NCBI RefSeq assembly: GCF_018449575.1
Contig: NZ_JAAVUT010000006.1
Coordinates: 186,001-250,000 of the forward strand
From: Sodalis sp. dw_96
GTDB taxonomy: Bacteria > Pseudomonadota > Gammaproteobacteria > Enterobacterales > Enterobacteriaceae
DNA length: 64,000 bases
Direction of reading: 5' to 3'
The position numbers were made by a program, and so were the translations under genes. Below are positions 17,682 through 25,011 of this stretch, piece by piece. The stretch's first letter is position 1. Every line of letters begins with the position of its first letter. The notes beneath the pieces were generated by a model. It had not been told where the DNA came from and ran no database searches. It worked only from the letters and a program-made list of their open reading frames with translations.

Positions 17682-17716
17682 TTGACATTAGATATACGTC
17701 GTATATCTTGATGTCA
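17682..17716. promoter_or_regulatory. HxlR-SDR intergenic palindrome
   Basis: AGATATACG-T-CGTATATCT (17690-17708) is a perfect palindrome around a single T. It is extended by TTGACAT on the left and ATGTCAA on the right. It lies between the divergent HxlR (start 17639) and SDR (start 17739) genes, and the left TTGACA could be the -35 box of the SDR promoter. This is the expected place for an autoregulatory HxlR operator. Confidence 0.7.
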
Positions 17717-17738
17717 ACCTAAAAGATGAGGAGTGACC

Positions 17739-18470
17739 ATGTCGAGATTAAGCGGAAAGATTGCGGTTATCACCGGCGGCAACAGCGGAATCGGCCTGGC
17801 CGTGGCGCAACGGTTTGTGCGCGAAGGGGCGTATGTCTTTATTACCGGGCGCCGGCAGGCGGAACTGGACAGCGCGTTGGCATTGTTGGGAGACAACGCC
17901 CAAGCGGTGCGGGGGGATCTTACTTCAGATGCGGATATAACGCGGCTGTACCAAACGGTGAAAGACAAAAAGGGCAAACTGGACATACTGGTGGTGAACT
18001 CGGGAACATCGGAATACGCCACCTTGGACGACATCACGGCGACGCATTTCGATAAGACGTTCAATCTGAATGCCCGCGCCTCGCTGTTTACCGTGCAAGG
18101 CGCCGTGCCGTTGATGTCTGATGGCGGCGCCGTGGTACTGATGGGATCCATCGCGGGATTTATCGGTACGGAGGGATACGGCGTCTATGGCGCCTCGAAG
18201 GCGGTGATGCGATCCTATTCCCGCACCTGGGCCAAGGAACTCTCCGGCCGCGGTATTCGCGTGAACACCCTCAGCCCGGGCCCAATTGACACGCCGATGT
18301 TTGACGGCGCATCCGATGAACTGAGAAAAACGGTAGCGGAACTGATACCGCTGGGTCGTCTCGGCCGCCCGGAAGAGGTGGCGTCGGCGGCGCTTTTTCT
18401 CGCCTCGGACGAAAGCAGCTTTATTACCGGCGCGGAACTCTGCATCGACGGCGGCCTGGCGCAGGTCTGA
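17739..18470 (+). CDS. SDR-family oxidoreductase
   Basis: A 243-residue classical short-chain dehydrogenase/reductase. NAD(P)-binding TGGNSGIGLAVA is near residue 13. The catalytic set follows: Asn of the NARAS region, Ser in MGSIAGF, Tyr-x-x-x-Lys in YGVYGASKAV. The C-terminal ITGAELCIDGGLAQV matches the family. The Arg residues in TGRR after strand 2 suggest NADPH preference. The start is ATG 17739, with GAGGAG five bases upstream. It is divergent from an HxlR regulator, a common arrangement for SDR genes induced by aldehydes or quinones. Confidence 0.88.
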   Translation: MSRLSGKIAVITGGNSGIGLAVAQRFVREGAYVFITGRRQAELDSALALLGDNAQAVRGDLTSDADITRLYQTVKDKKGKLDILVVNSGTSEYATLDDITATHFDKTFNLNARASLFTVQGAVPLMSDGGAVVLMGSIAGFIGTEGYGVYGASKAVMRSYSRTWAKELSGRGIRVNTLSPGPIDTPMFDGASDELRKTVAELIPLGRLGRPEEVASAALFLASDESSFITGAELCIDGGLAQV

Positions 18471-18482
18471 ACGTCTTATTCT

Positions 18483-18537
18483 ACCCATGGATCTAGAGTG
18501 GAGGTGCTTTAAGTCAGCCGGACTTTCATCCATGGGT
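18483..18537 (+). terminator. Inverted repeat downstream of the SDR gene
   Basis: ACCCATGGAT (18483-18492) is exactly complementary to ATCCATGGGT (18528-18537). The 35-nt interval is long for a terminator and no T run follows. It lies 12 bp after the SDR stop and before the convergent nucleoside hydrolase. It may stabilise the 3' end rather than terminate. Confidence 0.3.
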
Positions 18538-18593
18538 CAAGGCTGGATGTGCGTTTGGTTAGTCGGTCTTTCAGCCACAGAATGTGAGTTTCG

Positions 18594-19511
18594 TTAAAAG
18601 CGCTTTAGCCGCTCGGCCAACAGCGCCAGGAAGCGCGGATTATCCACCTGGGTCATCACCTGTATATTAGGCGGGGCGTCGCCGGGGTGGCCCGTGGGGA
18701 GGGTCACTACGGTCTGGCCGCGCAATCCATCGTCTTGACAGTTAACCCGCACCTGTCCCGAGACACCGTCAAACAGCGACGGATCGATAAGCCAGGCAAT
18801 CACGCAGGGATCGTGCAGGCAGTGATCGCCGGTGCCGTATCGTTGGATCATGGCGCTGATTGTCGCCGGCAGCGGGCCGGCCAGTCGCAGGGCGTCGAGA
18901 AAGGGTCCGTTGGTTTTAGCCTGGTGGGTGACATCCAGTCCGAACATCACCTGGGGTATGCCGGCGCTCAGGACAATCCGGGCAGCCCAGGGATCGAAAA
19001 AGAGATTAAATTCCGCCACCGGCGAGACATTGCCCGGACAAAACGCCGCGCCGCCCATAAAGACGATATTTTTGATTTTCGGCACGATGTCGGGCTGTTT
19101 AACGATAGCCAGGGCGATATTGGTCATCGGCCCGATGGGACAAAGAGTGATTTCCCCCGGCGCCTCGGTAACGGCCTGGATGATAAAATCCACCCCGTGT
19201 CGGCTTTGCAGCGGCACGGTCGGTTCGGCCAGAGGCACATCCCCTAAGCCGTCGCCGCCATGTATCGGGGCGGACCGGCCCCGGGCTTCAATCATCGGCC
19301 TGCCGCAGCCGGCATACACCGGGATATCGTCGCGGGCGGCCAGCGTGCATATCCGCCGGGCATTGTATTGTGTCTGCTTAAGCGGCCTGTTGCCCGCCAC
19401 GGTGGTAATGCCCGCCACTTCAATCTCCGCCGGCGAGGCCAATGCCAGCAGAATCGCCACGGCGTCATCCACCCCCGGATCGCAATCCAGAATAATTTTA
19501 TGAGTTGCCAT
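18594..19511 (-). CDS. Ribonucleoside hydrolase (inosine-uridine preferring family)
   Basis: A 305-residue cytoplasmic enzyme that hydrolyses the N-glycosidic bond of nucleosides. The calcium-binding signature DCDPGVDDAVAIL is at residues 9-21, followed by GITTVAGNRPL, GPMTNIALA, FMGGAAFCPGNVSPVAEFN and a late HDPCVIAWL with the catalytic-region His. Length fits RihA/RihB/RihC (304-313). Which of the three it corresponds to is not clear, so no symbol is given. It stands alone, without a nucleoside permease beside it. Confidence 0.88.
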   Translation of the reverse strand: MATHKIILDCDPGVDDAVAILLALASPAEIEVAGITTVAGNRPLKQTQYNARRICTLAARDDIPVYAGCGRPMIEARGRSAPIHGGDGLGDVPLAEPTVPLQSRHGVDFIIQAVTEAPGEITLCPIGPMTNIALAIVKQPDIVPKIKNIVFMGGAAFCPGNVSPVAEFNLFFDPWAARIVLSAGIPQVMFGLDVTHQAKTNGPFLDALRLAGPLPATISAMIQRYGTGDHCLHDPCVIAWLIDPSLFDGVSGQVRVNCQDDGLRGQTVVTLPTGHPGDAPPNIQVMTQVDNPRFLALLAERLKRF

Positions 19512-19785
19512 TACTGTGCTCCGGTTGCGGTGCGCAACGCTGCTGAGACTTCAAAATATCGCCGCCGGCAACTTCAGGCAACGGATTTTAACCGGTAGGA
19601 TACCCGCCGCGGAGATATCATTCATTTGAATAAGAGACTTGTATACATCCTTTATAGGCATTAAATAATATTAAAAGATGTATTTAAAACTATAAAATGG
19701 TGTATATACAAGGCGACATTTTTGTTATTATAATAGTCTTATTTAAAGCTCTTAATGCGATTTATAGTTTATTGGAGATGCATTT

Positions 19786-20115
19786 ATGGCTCTTATGCTT
19801 TATACCGAGTCAGAGATACTGCCTGAACTGGGCCATCGCCTTCGTGAGTACCGTCTACGCCGTAACATGCTCCAGGCAGAATTGTCCGCCAGGAGTGGCG
19901 TTTCCGCCTCGGCGCTTAAGAAGTTGGAGAGTAAGGGGCAGGGCACGCTTGAGAATTTTATAAAAGTTGTCTTTGCCTTGCGGTTGGAAAACGAAGTTAA
20001 ATCGCTGTTTTTGCCGCAGCCCGTGACTATTGCCCAGATTGAAGCACTGAAAGCTCCAATACGACAGCGGGCCAGGCGGACATCGCGTCCGCTCAGTAAG
20101 CCGGCCGGCGGCTGA
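19786..20115 (+). CDS. hipB: HipB-like XRE antitoxin
   Basis: A 109-residue helix-turn-helix protein: LGHRLREYRLRRNMLQAELSARSGVSASALKKLESKGQGTLENF is the XRE motif, starting near residue 15. It precedes a hipA homologue by 61 bp and should bind the HipA toxin and repress the operon. The basic C-terminal tail (RQRARRTSRP) is unlike E. coli HipB. The start ATG follows GGAG at 8 bp. The upstream 200 bp are AT-rich, with partly symmetrical GTATAC/GTATATAC stretches that could be operators. Confidence 0.82.
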   Translation: MALMLYTESEILPELGHRLREYRLRRNMLQAELSARSGVSASALKKLESKGQGTLENFIKVVFALRLENEVKSLFLPQPVTIAQIEALKAPIRQRARRTSRPLSKPAGG

Positions 20116-20156
20116 CTGTTCTTGGTTAACTGTTCTTGGTTAACTGTTCTTGGCTC
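20115..20156 (+). repeat. Three tandem 14-bp repeats between hipB and hipA
   Basis: ACTGTTCTTGGTTA at 20115-20128 and 20129-20142, then ACTGTTCTTGGCTC at 20143-20156. The array begins at the last base of the hipB stop codon and fills most of the hipB-hipA gap. Copy number changes would alter the distance between the two genes. Confidence 0.85.
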
Positions 20157-20176
20157 ACATAGTGGAGACAGAGAAA

Positions 20177-21457
20177 ATGGCAATTCAACCCTTTCGGTAC
20201 GGACAACTGAGCCAGCTACAGGTCATCTACAGTGGTTGGGGGGAGCAATGGGTGCTGGGTCAGTTGGCGGAAAGTGCAATAAGTGGCCGTTATCTCTTTG
20301 AGTACAGTCGTGAAGCGCTCGAACGCGGCATTGAGTTTTCACCTCTGCAATTACCGCTTTCTACTGATACTTGGGCAAATTTCGAGCACTTTCAGCATTG
20401 GCTGCCGGGCTTCATATCGGATTCTCTCCCGGATGGGTGGGGCTGGCTGTTGATGGACAGGTTCCTGCGCCTTAATAATGTTGATCCCAATCGTGTCTCA
20501 GTCCTTGACCGTCTCGCGCTGCTAGGGGATAACACGATGGGGGCTCTGACATACCGGCCGGCGGCACACTTTGCAAGCGCGCAGAGTGATAAGTATGATA
20601 TTCGAGGTCTGACCGGACTGGCCCAGCAGATCCGTCAGGAACTTAGCGGCGGGGGCTCGGAGGCATTGCGCGAGCTGTTCCTGTTAGGTGGCTCACCGCA
20701 GGGTGCAAGGCCCAAAGCTCAGATTGAATATCAACCGGCCACCCACCGGTTGGCAACGACAGTATTCACGGGAAGTGAATCTTGGTTGGTAAAATTCCCT
20801 GCTGCGCAGGAGAGTCCTTGGGTTTGCGCGCTTGAGGAAGTATACGCCCGGCTGGCGCGAATGGCGGGCGTGGATTTCCCCGAGAGCCGCTATTTTCGTC
20901 TTGGCGATGACCTGTCGGCATTTGGAGTAAAACGGTTCGATCGCCGGCAGGGCATAAAGGTGCCGGTACTGAGTATGGCCGGCGCCCTGCATGCGGATTT
21001 TCGGCTACCCAGTATGGACTACACGGATATCCTTAGGGCGACAAGTCTTATCACACGCTCTGTGGTGGAAAAAGAAATCCAGGCTCGTCGCATGGTGTTC
21101 AACGTCCTACTGCACAACCGGGACGACCATGTGAAGAACTTTTCCTTCGTTTTGAATGGAAACAGCGAGTGGGTCGTATCTCCCGCCTATGATTTGACTT
21201 TTTCGAACGGCCCCGGCGGACAGCATCAGACATCAGTCGACGGGCTTGGAGCAGATATCACTCGCACGGCACTGCTGACCGTCGCCGGTAAAGCCGATAT
21301 CAGACCGGCCAGGATGAATGGCATTATTGAGGAAGTGGCTGATATTGCAACCGGATTCGCCCGCATCGCCAGTGAAATGACGCAAGATATCCCCCTGGGA
21401 GAATTGAAGCGGATTTCAGATTGCATTAAGCATAATTTGTCCTTCCTCAAGCGTTAA
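20177..21457 (+). CDS. hipA: HipA-family serine/threonine kinase toxin
   Basis: A 426-residue HipA-type kinase. E. coli HipA phosphorylates GltX and causes growth arrest and persistence. Visible elements: N-terminal couple-HipA segment, glycine-rich GGSPQGARPKAQIEY, ESWLVKFPA, FGVKRFDR, catalytic loop HNRDDHVKNF at residues 313-322 with the catalytic Asp at 316, and the metal-binding SPAYDLTFS. All key kinase residues are present, so it should be active. The start is the ATG at 20177, behind GTGGAG; an upstream TTG is less likely. This clade (LVKF/VKRFDR type) differs from E. coli K-12 HipA, so the substrate may differ. Confidence 0.88.
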   Translation: MAIQPFRYGQLSQLQVIYSGWGEQWVLGQLAESAISGRYLFEYSREALERGIEFSPLQLPLSTDTWANFEHFQHWLPGFISDSLPDGWGWLLMDRFLRLNNVDPNRVSVLDRLALLGDNTMGALTYRPAAHFASAQSDKYDIRGLTGLAQQIRQELSGGGSEALRELFLLGGSPQGARPKAQIEYQPATHRLATTVFTGSESWLVKFPAAQESPWVCALEEVYARLARMAGVDFPESRYFRLGDDLSAFGVKRFDRRQGIKVPVLSMAGALHADFRLPSMDYTDILRATSLITRSVVEKEIQARRMVFNVLLHNRDDHVKNFSFVLNGNSEWVVSPAYDLTFSNGPGGQHQTSVDGLGADITRTALLTVAGKADIRPARMNGIIEEVADIATGFARIASEMTQDIPLGELKRISDCIKHNLSFLKR

Positions 21458-21474
21458 AATCACTCGGTGTGCAG

Positions 21475-21498
21475 TGATCCTGGCCTTGATTAGGATCA
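21475..21498. terminator. Hairpin between convergent hipA and dhaM
   Basis: TGATCCT (21475-21481) pairs with AGGATCA (21492-21498) around a 10-nt loop, between the 3' ends of hipA and dhaM. There is no T tract; it is a possible bidirectional transcript end. Confidence 0.35.
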
Positions 21499-21510
21499 TG
21501 GCGGCGAATT

Positions 21511-22977
21511 TCAGGATATCCGCAAAATTCCCCGCGCCGAGTCCAGGGTGACAGTCTGGCCGTCATGCACCCGGTCCATAAGGCCGGTTATGCCTACCAA
21601 TATGGGAATACCCATCGCCCGGGCCAGGATAGCGGTATGGGACAGGGGATGTCCTCCCGCCAGGGCGATGCCCGCCACCTTGACTCGGTCCAGCGACGCC
21701 AGCCGGGAGGGAAATATCTCGTCGGCAATCAAGATATATTCCTCGCTCGGTGGCGGCAGCGGCGGCGGCGTCTTGTCAATCAGCGCCAGTACCGCGGCCC
21801 GCATGTCGCGGACATCCAGCTCCCGCACCCGTAAATACTCATCCTGCAGGCTGGCGTAATCAGCCGCCATAACCGCGGTTTCTTGTTCCCAGGCGGCGGA
21901 CGCGCTGCCGAACCGCGGGATTTTTTCCGCTACCGCGGCCCGTAATCCCTCGTCCGCCAGCAGCATGGCCTGTGCTTCGAAAATGCCGGCAAAGCGCGGG
22001 CCGAGACGAAGGCTGATGGCAGCAGCGAGTTGTTCCAGCTGCCGCTGCGCTTGGTCAATCGCCTCGGCAAAACGCCGCTGCTCCTGCTCAACCGTATCGC
22101 CGGTCATGGCGGGACTTTGCTGTACTTGTTTAATAGGAGAGACGGTAAGACGCCAGGCAGGAGCGGTGACGGGGGTCTCCGCCACCGTTGTGCCTTGCAG
22201 CATGTCACCCTCTTGCGTTGGGATAGTCTCGCCAAAGCCGGTCCGTGCCTCGTGGAGAAATGCCGCCAGCGCCGCCTCGGCCTGTTCGCCCTCGGCGTAA
22301 AGCACTATCTCGTCACCCTGGCGCACCTGTAGGGAGGCTACCTGGTTAATACGGGTGGCATCGGCGAACCGCCCGGCTTTTTCCAGCGTCAGTCGGGCGG
22401 CGAACGGCGACAGCACCGACACCAGCCGGGCGGCCGGTCGGGCGTGCAAACCGTGCGGATTCTCTATGCGCCAGACGGCGCGGCGCGCGCCATCCCCCGG
22501 CGGTGTTACCGCCATCCCTTCGGCGGGCGCTGTTCCACTCGGCGGCGCTTCTTTTTCGGCGGGGGCGGTTTCCCCCAATTGGGCCCGTTTGGCGGCCAGC
22601 GCTTCCATGGCGTCGGTTATTACCTGGTCAAGGCCGGCGCCGTTCGAGGCGGCCACCGCGGCCGCCAGCGTCCCTTCCACCAGCGGCGCGGCACAAAGCC
22701 TGACCTGCCGCGCCATATCCGGATCCAGCAATTCCAGGGCCGTTTCGGCGCTGAGCAGCGCGCTGCCCAGATCCATCAAAACCACCACGCCGGAGGGGTC
22801 GAACACCTCTTCGATGGCCATCATGATCTTGACCGCGTCGGTCCCGATGGGGTGTGCTTCGTCGTCCACGCCGGCCGCCGTGACGAGCCGGCAACCGCCC
22901 TGCATCATTTGCCCCGCCAGTTCCGCCACCCCTTCCGCCAGTTTGGCGCTGTGGGAAACCACCACAAGATTAACCAT
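21511..22977 (-). CDS. dhaM: PTS-dependent dihydroxyacetone kinase, phosphotransferase subunit DhaM
   Basis: DhaM carries phosphate from PTS Enzyme I/HPr to the ADP bound in DhaL. It has 488 residues (E. coli 472). Domains in order: EIIA-Man-like (residues 1-130, phospho-His9 in VVVSHS), an HPr-like domain with NPHGLHARPAARL, and a truncated Enzyme I-like N-terminal domain ending with GHPLSHTAILARAMGIPILVG. The start chosen is the ATG at 22977 (MVNLVVVSH), matching the family and preceded by GGGGC; another ATG is four codons upstream. It is the last gene of dhaKLM. Confidence 0.93.
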   Translation of the reverse strand: MVNLVVVSHSAKLAEGVAELAGQMMQGGCRLVTAAGVDDEAHPIGTDAVKIMMAIEEVFDPSGVVVLMDLGSALLSAETALELLDPDMARQVRLCAAPLVEGTLAAAVAASNGAGLDQVITDAMEALAAKRAQLGETAPAEKEAPPSGTAPAEGMAVTPPGDGARRAVWRIENPHGLHARPAARLVSVLSPFAARLTLEKAGRFADATRINQVASLQVRQGDEIVLYAEGEQAEAALAAFLHEARTGFGETIPTQEGDMLQGTTVAETPVTAPAWRLTVSPIKQVQQSPAMTGDTVEQEQRRFAEAIDQAQRQLEQLAAAISLRLGPRFAGIFEAQAMLLADEGLRAAVAEKIPRFGSASAAWEQETAVMAADYASLQDEYLRVRELDVRDMRAAVLALIDKTPPPLPPPSEEYILIADEIFPSRLASLDRVKVAGIALAGGHPLSHTAILARAMGIPILVGITGLMDRVHDGQTVTLDSARGILRIS

Positions 22978-23049
22978 AGCTTGCCCCATTACACCTGCCG
23001 CGCCGCTTCCATCATGCCTTCAGCGCCTCCGCCGCCAGATTAACCCTGA

Positions 23050-23694
23050 CTAGCCCCGTTCCCCTTGATGCGCCGCCGCTGCCAGTGCCTCCACCATCAG
23101 CATCACCGATGTGGCGCCGGGGTCCTGATGACCGATGCTGCGTTCACCCAGATAGCTGGCGCGCCCTTTACGCGCCTGCATGGCGACCGTTCCCTCTACC
23201 CCCTGGCGAGCCTGCGCCAAAGCCCGATCCAACGCCGCGGGGAGGGTGTCACCTTCATCCTGTGCCTGTTTCAGCGCCGCAACCACCGGCCACCATGCGT
23301 CGCACATGGTCTTATCACCCGGTTCCGCCTTACCGCGCGTCACCACGCCGTCCACGCCGTCCTTTAGCATGAGGTACAGTTCCGGCAGCTCGAGGCTCTC
23401 AAGGGCGGCGGTACTCTGCGCGGCGCGAATAAAAAAGGAACCGAACAGCGGGCCGCTGGCCCCGCCGACGCTGGAGAGCAGGACCATGCCGGTATTTTTC
23501 AGGATGAAGCCAATATCTTTATCGGCGAAAGTGGGCAGTTTTTCCACCACCTTGCTGAATCCGCGATGCATGTTAAGACCGTGATCGCCATCGCCAATTT
23601 CGGTATCCAGATTGGTGAGGAAATCCCGCTGCTGCTGGAACACCTCGCCGCAACGCTGCAGCCAATCCACAATCTGCTGTTTGGTTAATGCCAT
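23050..23694 (-). CDS. dhaL: Dihydroxyacetone kinase ADP-binding subunit DhaL
   Basis: DhaL holds ADP as a fixed cofactor and passes phosphate from DhaM to dihydroxyacetone bound on DhaK. It has 214 residues (E. coli 210). The magnesium/ADP-binding motif is LDTEIGDGDHGLNMHRGF near residue 28, and a C-terminal block reads GERSIGHQDPGATS. RBS GGGAGACAGAA precedes the ATG. It starts 13 bp after the dhaK stop. The operon has no dhaR regulator beside it, unlike E. coli. Confidence 0.95.
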   Translation of the reverse strand: MALTKQQIVDWLQRCGEVFQQQRDFLTNLDTEIGDGDHGLNMHRGFSKVVEKLPTFADKDIGFILKNTGMVLLSSVGGASGPLFGSFFIRAAQSTAALESLELPELYLMLKDGVDGVVTRGKAEPGDKTMCDAWWPVVAALKQAQDEGDTLPAALDRALAQARQGVEGTVAMQARKGRASYLGERSIGHQDPGATSVMLMVEALAAAAHQGERG

Positions 23695-23706
23695 TTCTGT
23701 CTCCCG

Positions 23707-24777
23707 TTAGCAATGCCAGCGCAGGGCGGGGGTGTTAACCGGTGCGTCCCAGAGCGCGAGGGTTTCCTCATCGGCCCGCATCAGCGTGATGGAAACCCCG
23801 TACATATCCAGCGACGTACACCAGGATCCCACCAGGCTGCGGGCAATTTCAATGCCGGCCTCGGCGCAACATTCGCCGAGACGGCGATAGACGTCGTAAA
23901 GTTCGGAAAGCGGCGTCGCTCCCAGGTTGTTCACCACGGCGATGACCCGGTCGCCTCGTTGCAGCGCCTGTTTATCCTGGATCTCATCCTGCCAGTCTCC
24001 CAGTTCGCGATCCCAGCGGCGGAGGGTGCGCTGATAATCACCGTTTTCAATCAGTGTAGCGAACATCTGATCAACCGTGTCATTCAGGTTGTGAAAGGTA
24101 CGCCGCTCAATGCCCGGTTCGCCGTGGATGCCGACGCCGAACTCCATTTCGTTTTCCGCCAGGATGAACGATGGCCGGCCCGCGGCCGGCACGGTACAGG
24201 CGCCAAGGGCCACGCCCAGGGAAAAACCGTCGTTATTGAGACGGTACCCCAGGGCCTGCAATTGATCGAGGTTATCTCCCCGCGCCGACGCCGCTCCCAG
24301 CAGTTTTTCCAGCACCACGGTGTTGGCGACGCCGCGCCGGCCGGCGGTGTACAGGCTGTCTTTTACCGCCACATCGTCGTCCACCAGTACGGTGGCCACC
24401 GGAACGCCGGCATCGTGCAGCAGCTCGGCGGCGGTTTCGAAGTTCATCACATCACCGGTGTAGTTCTTGATAAGCAGCAGTACGCCGTGACCGCCGTCCA
24501 GCGCCATGGCGCATTCGAACATTTGATCCGGCGTCGGCGAGGTAAAGACTTCGCCCGGGCAGGCGCCGTCCAACATTCCTTCGCCGATGTAGCCGGCATG
24601 CATGGGTTCGTGGCCGCTGCCGCCGCCGGAAAGCAGCGCCACCTTGCCGGTGACAGGCGCATCGACGCGGGTAACATACACCGGGTCCCGGTGCAGGATA
24701 AGCGAGGGATGAGCCGCCACCAGGCCGGCCAGCTGACCGGCCAGAAGGTCATCCACGCCGTTAATGAATTTTTTCAT
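23707..24777 (-). CDS. dhaK: Dihydroxyacetone kinase substrate-binding subunit DhaK
   Basis: DhaK binds dihydroxyacetone covalently as a hemiaminal on His218. It has 356 residues, equal to E. coli, with GGGSGHEPMHAGYIGEG at 51-67, Asp109 in KNYTGDV and His218 in GVGIHGEPG, all at the E. coli positions. It is the first gene of dhaKLM. Its ATG overlaps the stop of a 36-codon upstream ORF by the ATGA arrangement, which suggests translational coupling. Confidence 0.96.
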   Translation of the reverse strand: MKKFINGVDDLLAGQLAGLVAAHPSLILHRDPVYVTRVDAPVTGKVALLSGGGSGHEPMHAGYIGEGMLDGACPGEVFTSPTPDQMFECAMALDGGHGVLLLIKNYTGDVMNFETAAELLHDAGVPVATVLVDDDVAVKDSLYTAGRRGVANTVVLEKLLGAASARGDNLDQLQALGYRLNNDGFSLGVALGACTVPAAGRPSFILAENEMEFGVGIHGEPGIERRTFHNLNDTVDQMFATLIENGDYQRTLRRWDRELGDWQDEIQDKQALQRGDRVIAVVNNLGATPLSELYDVYRRLGECCAEAGIEIARSLVGSWCTSLDMYGVSITLMRADEETLALWDAPVNTPALRWHC

Positions 24778-24884
24778 AGTGCGTTCCTTAGGAAATGAGA
24801 GGGTCTTCCGGCATAGATGCCGATGGGAAGCAGCGCCTCCGGTTGCCTATATGAGACGGCAGCGTATCGGATAATCTTCAACAT
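24774..24884 (-). CDS. Candidate 36-residue leader peptide coupled to dhaK
   Basis: A short ORF starts at ATG 24884 behind GGAGAAGG and ends in a TGA that overlaps the dhaK ATG (ATGA). The product begins MLKIIRYAAVSY and ends PSHFLRNAL. A good RBS and perfect stop/start overlap argue that it is translated, with ribosomes handed on to dhaK. It has no recognisable domain. Alternatives: chance overlap, or the remnant of a once longer upstream gene. There is no obvious codon run for attenuation. Confidence 0.5.
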   Translation of the reverse strand: MLKIIRYAAVSYRQPEALLPIGIYAGRPSHFLRNAL

Positions 24885-24893
24885 GTGCCTTCT

Positions 24894-24908
24894 CCTATTC
24901 AGAATAGG
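24894..24908. promoter_or_regulatory. Palindrome upstream of dhaK leader ORF
   Basis: CCTATTC-A-GAATAGG, a perfect 7-bp inverted repeat around one base, lies 10 bp upstream of the leader ORF start and partly covers its RBS on the minus strand. It could be an operator or an mRNA hairpin hiding the RBS. Confidence 0.4.
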
Positions 24909-25011
24909 CGGTTTATGTTCAGAGGCTGACGGGCGAATAAAAGGAACAAATTAACTGCGGAAAATCATTGAATTGTAGGAGGGGTTGCGAGCTATTTCTG
25001 AGGGGGGCGTC

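Noticed and set aside
23713-24798. A 361-codon open frame antisense to dhaK
   Set aside because: Shadow frame opposite a fully conserved gene with all active-site residues at expected positions.
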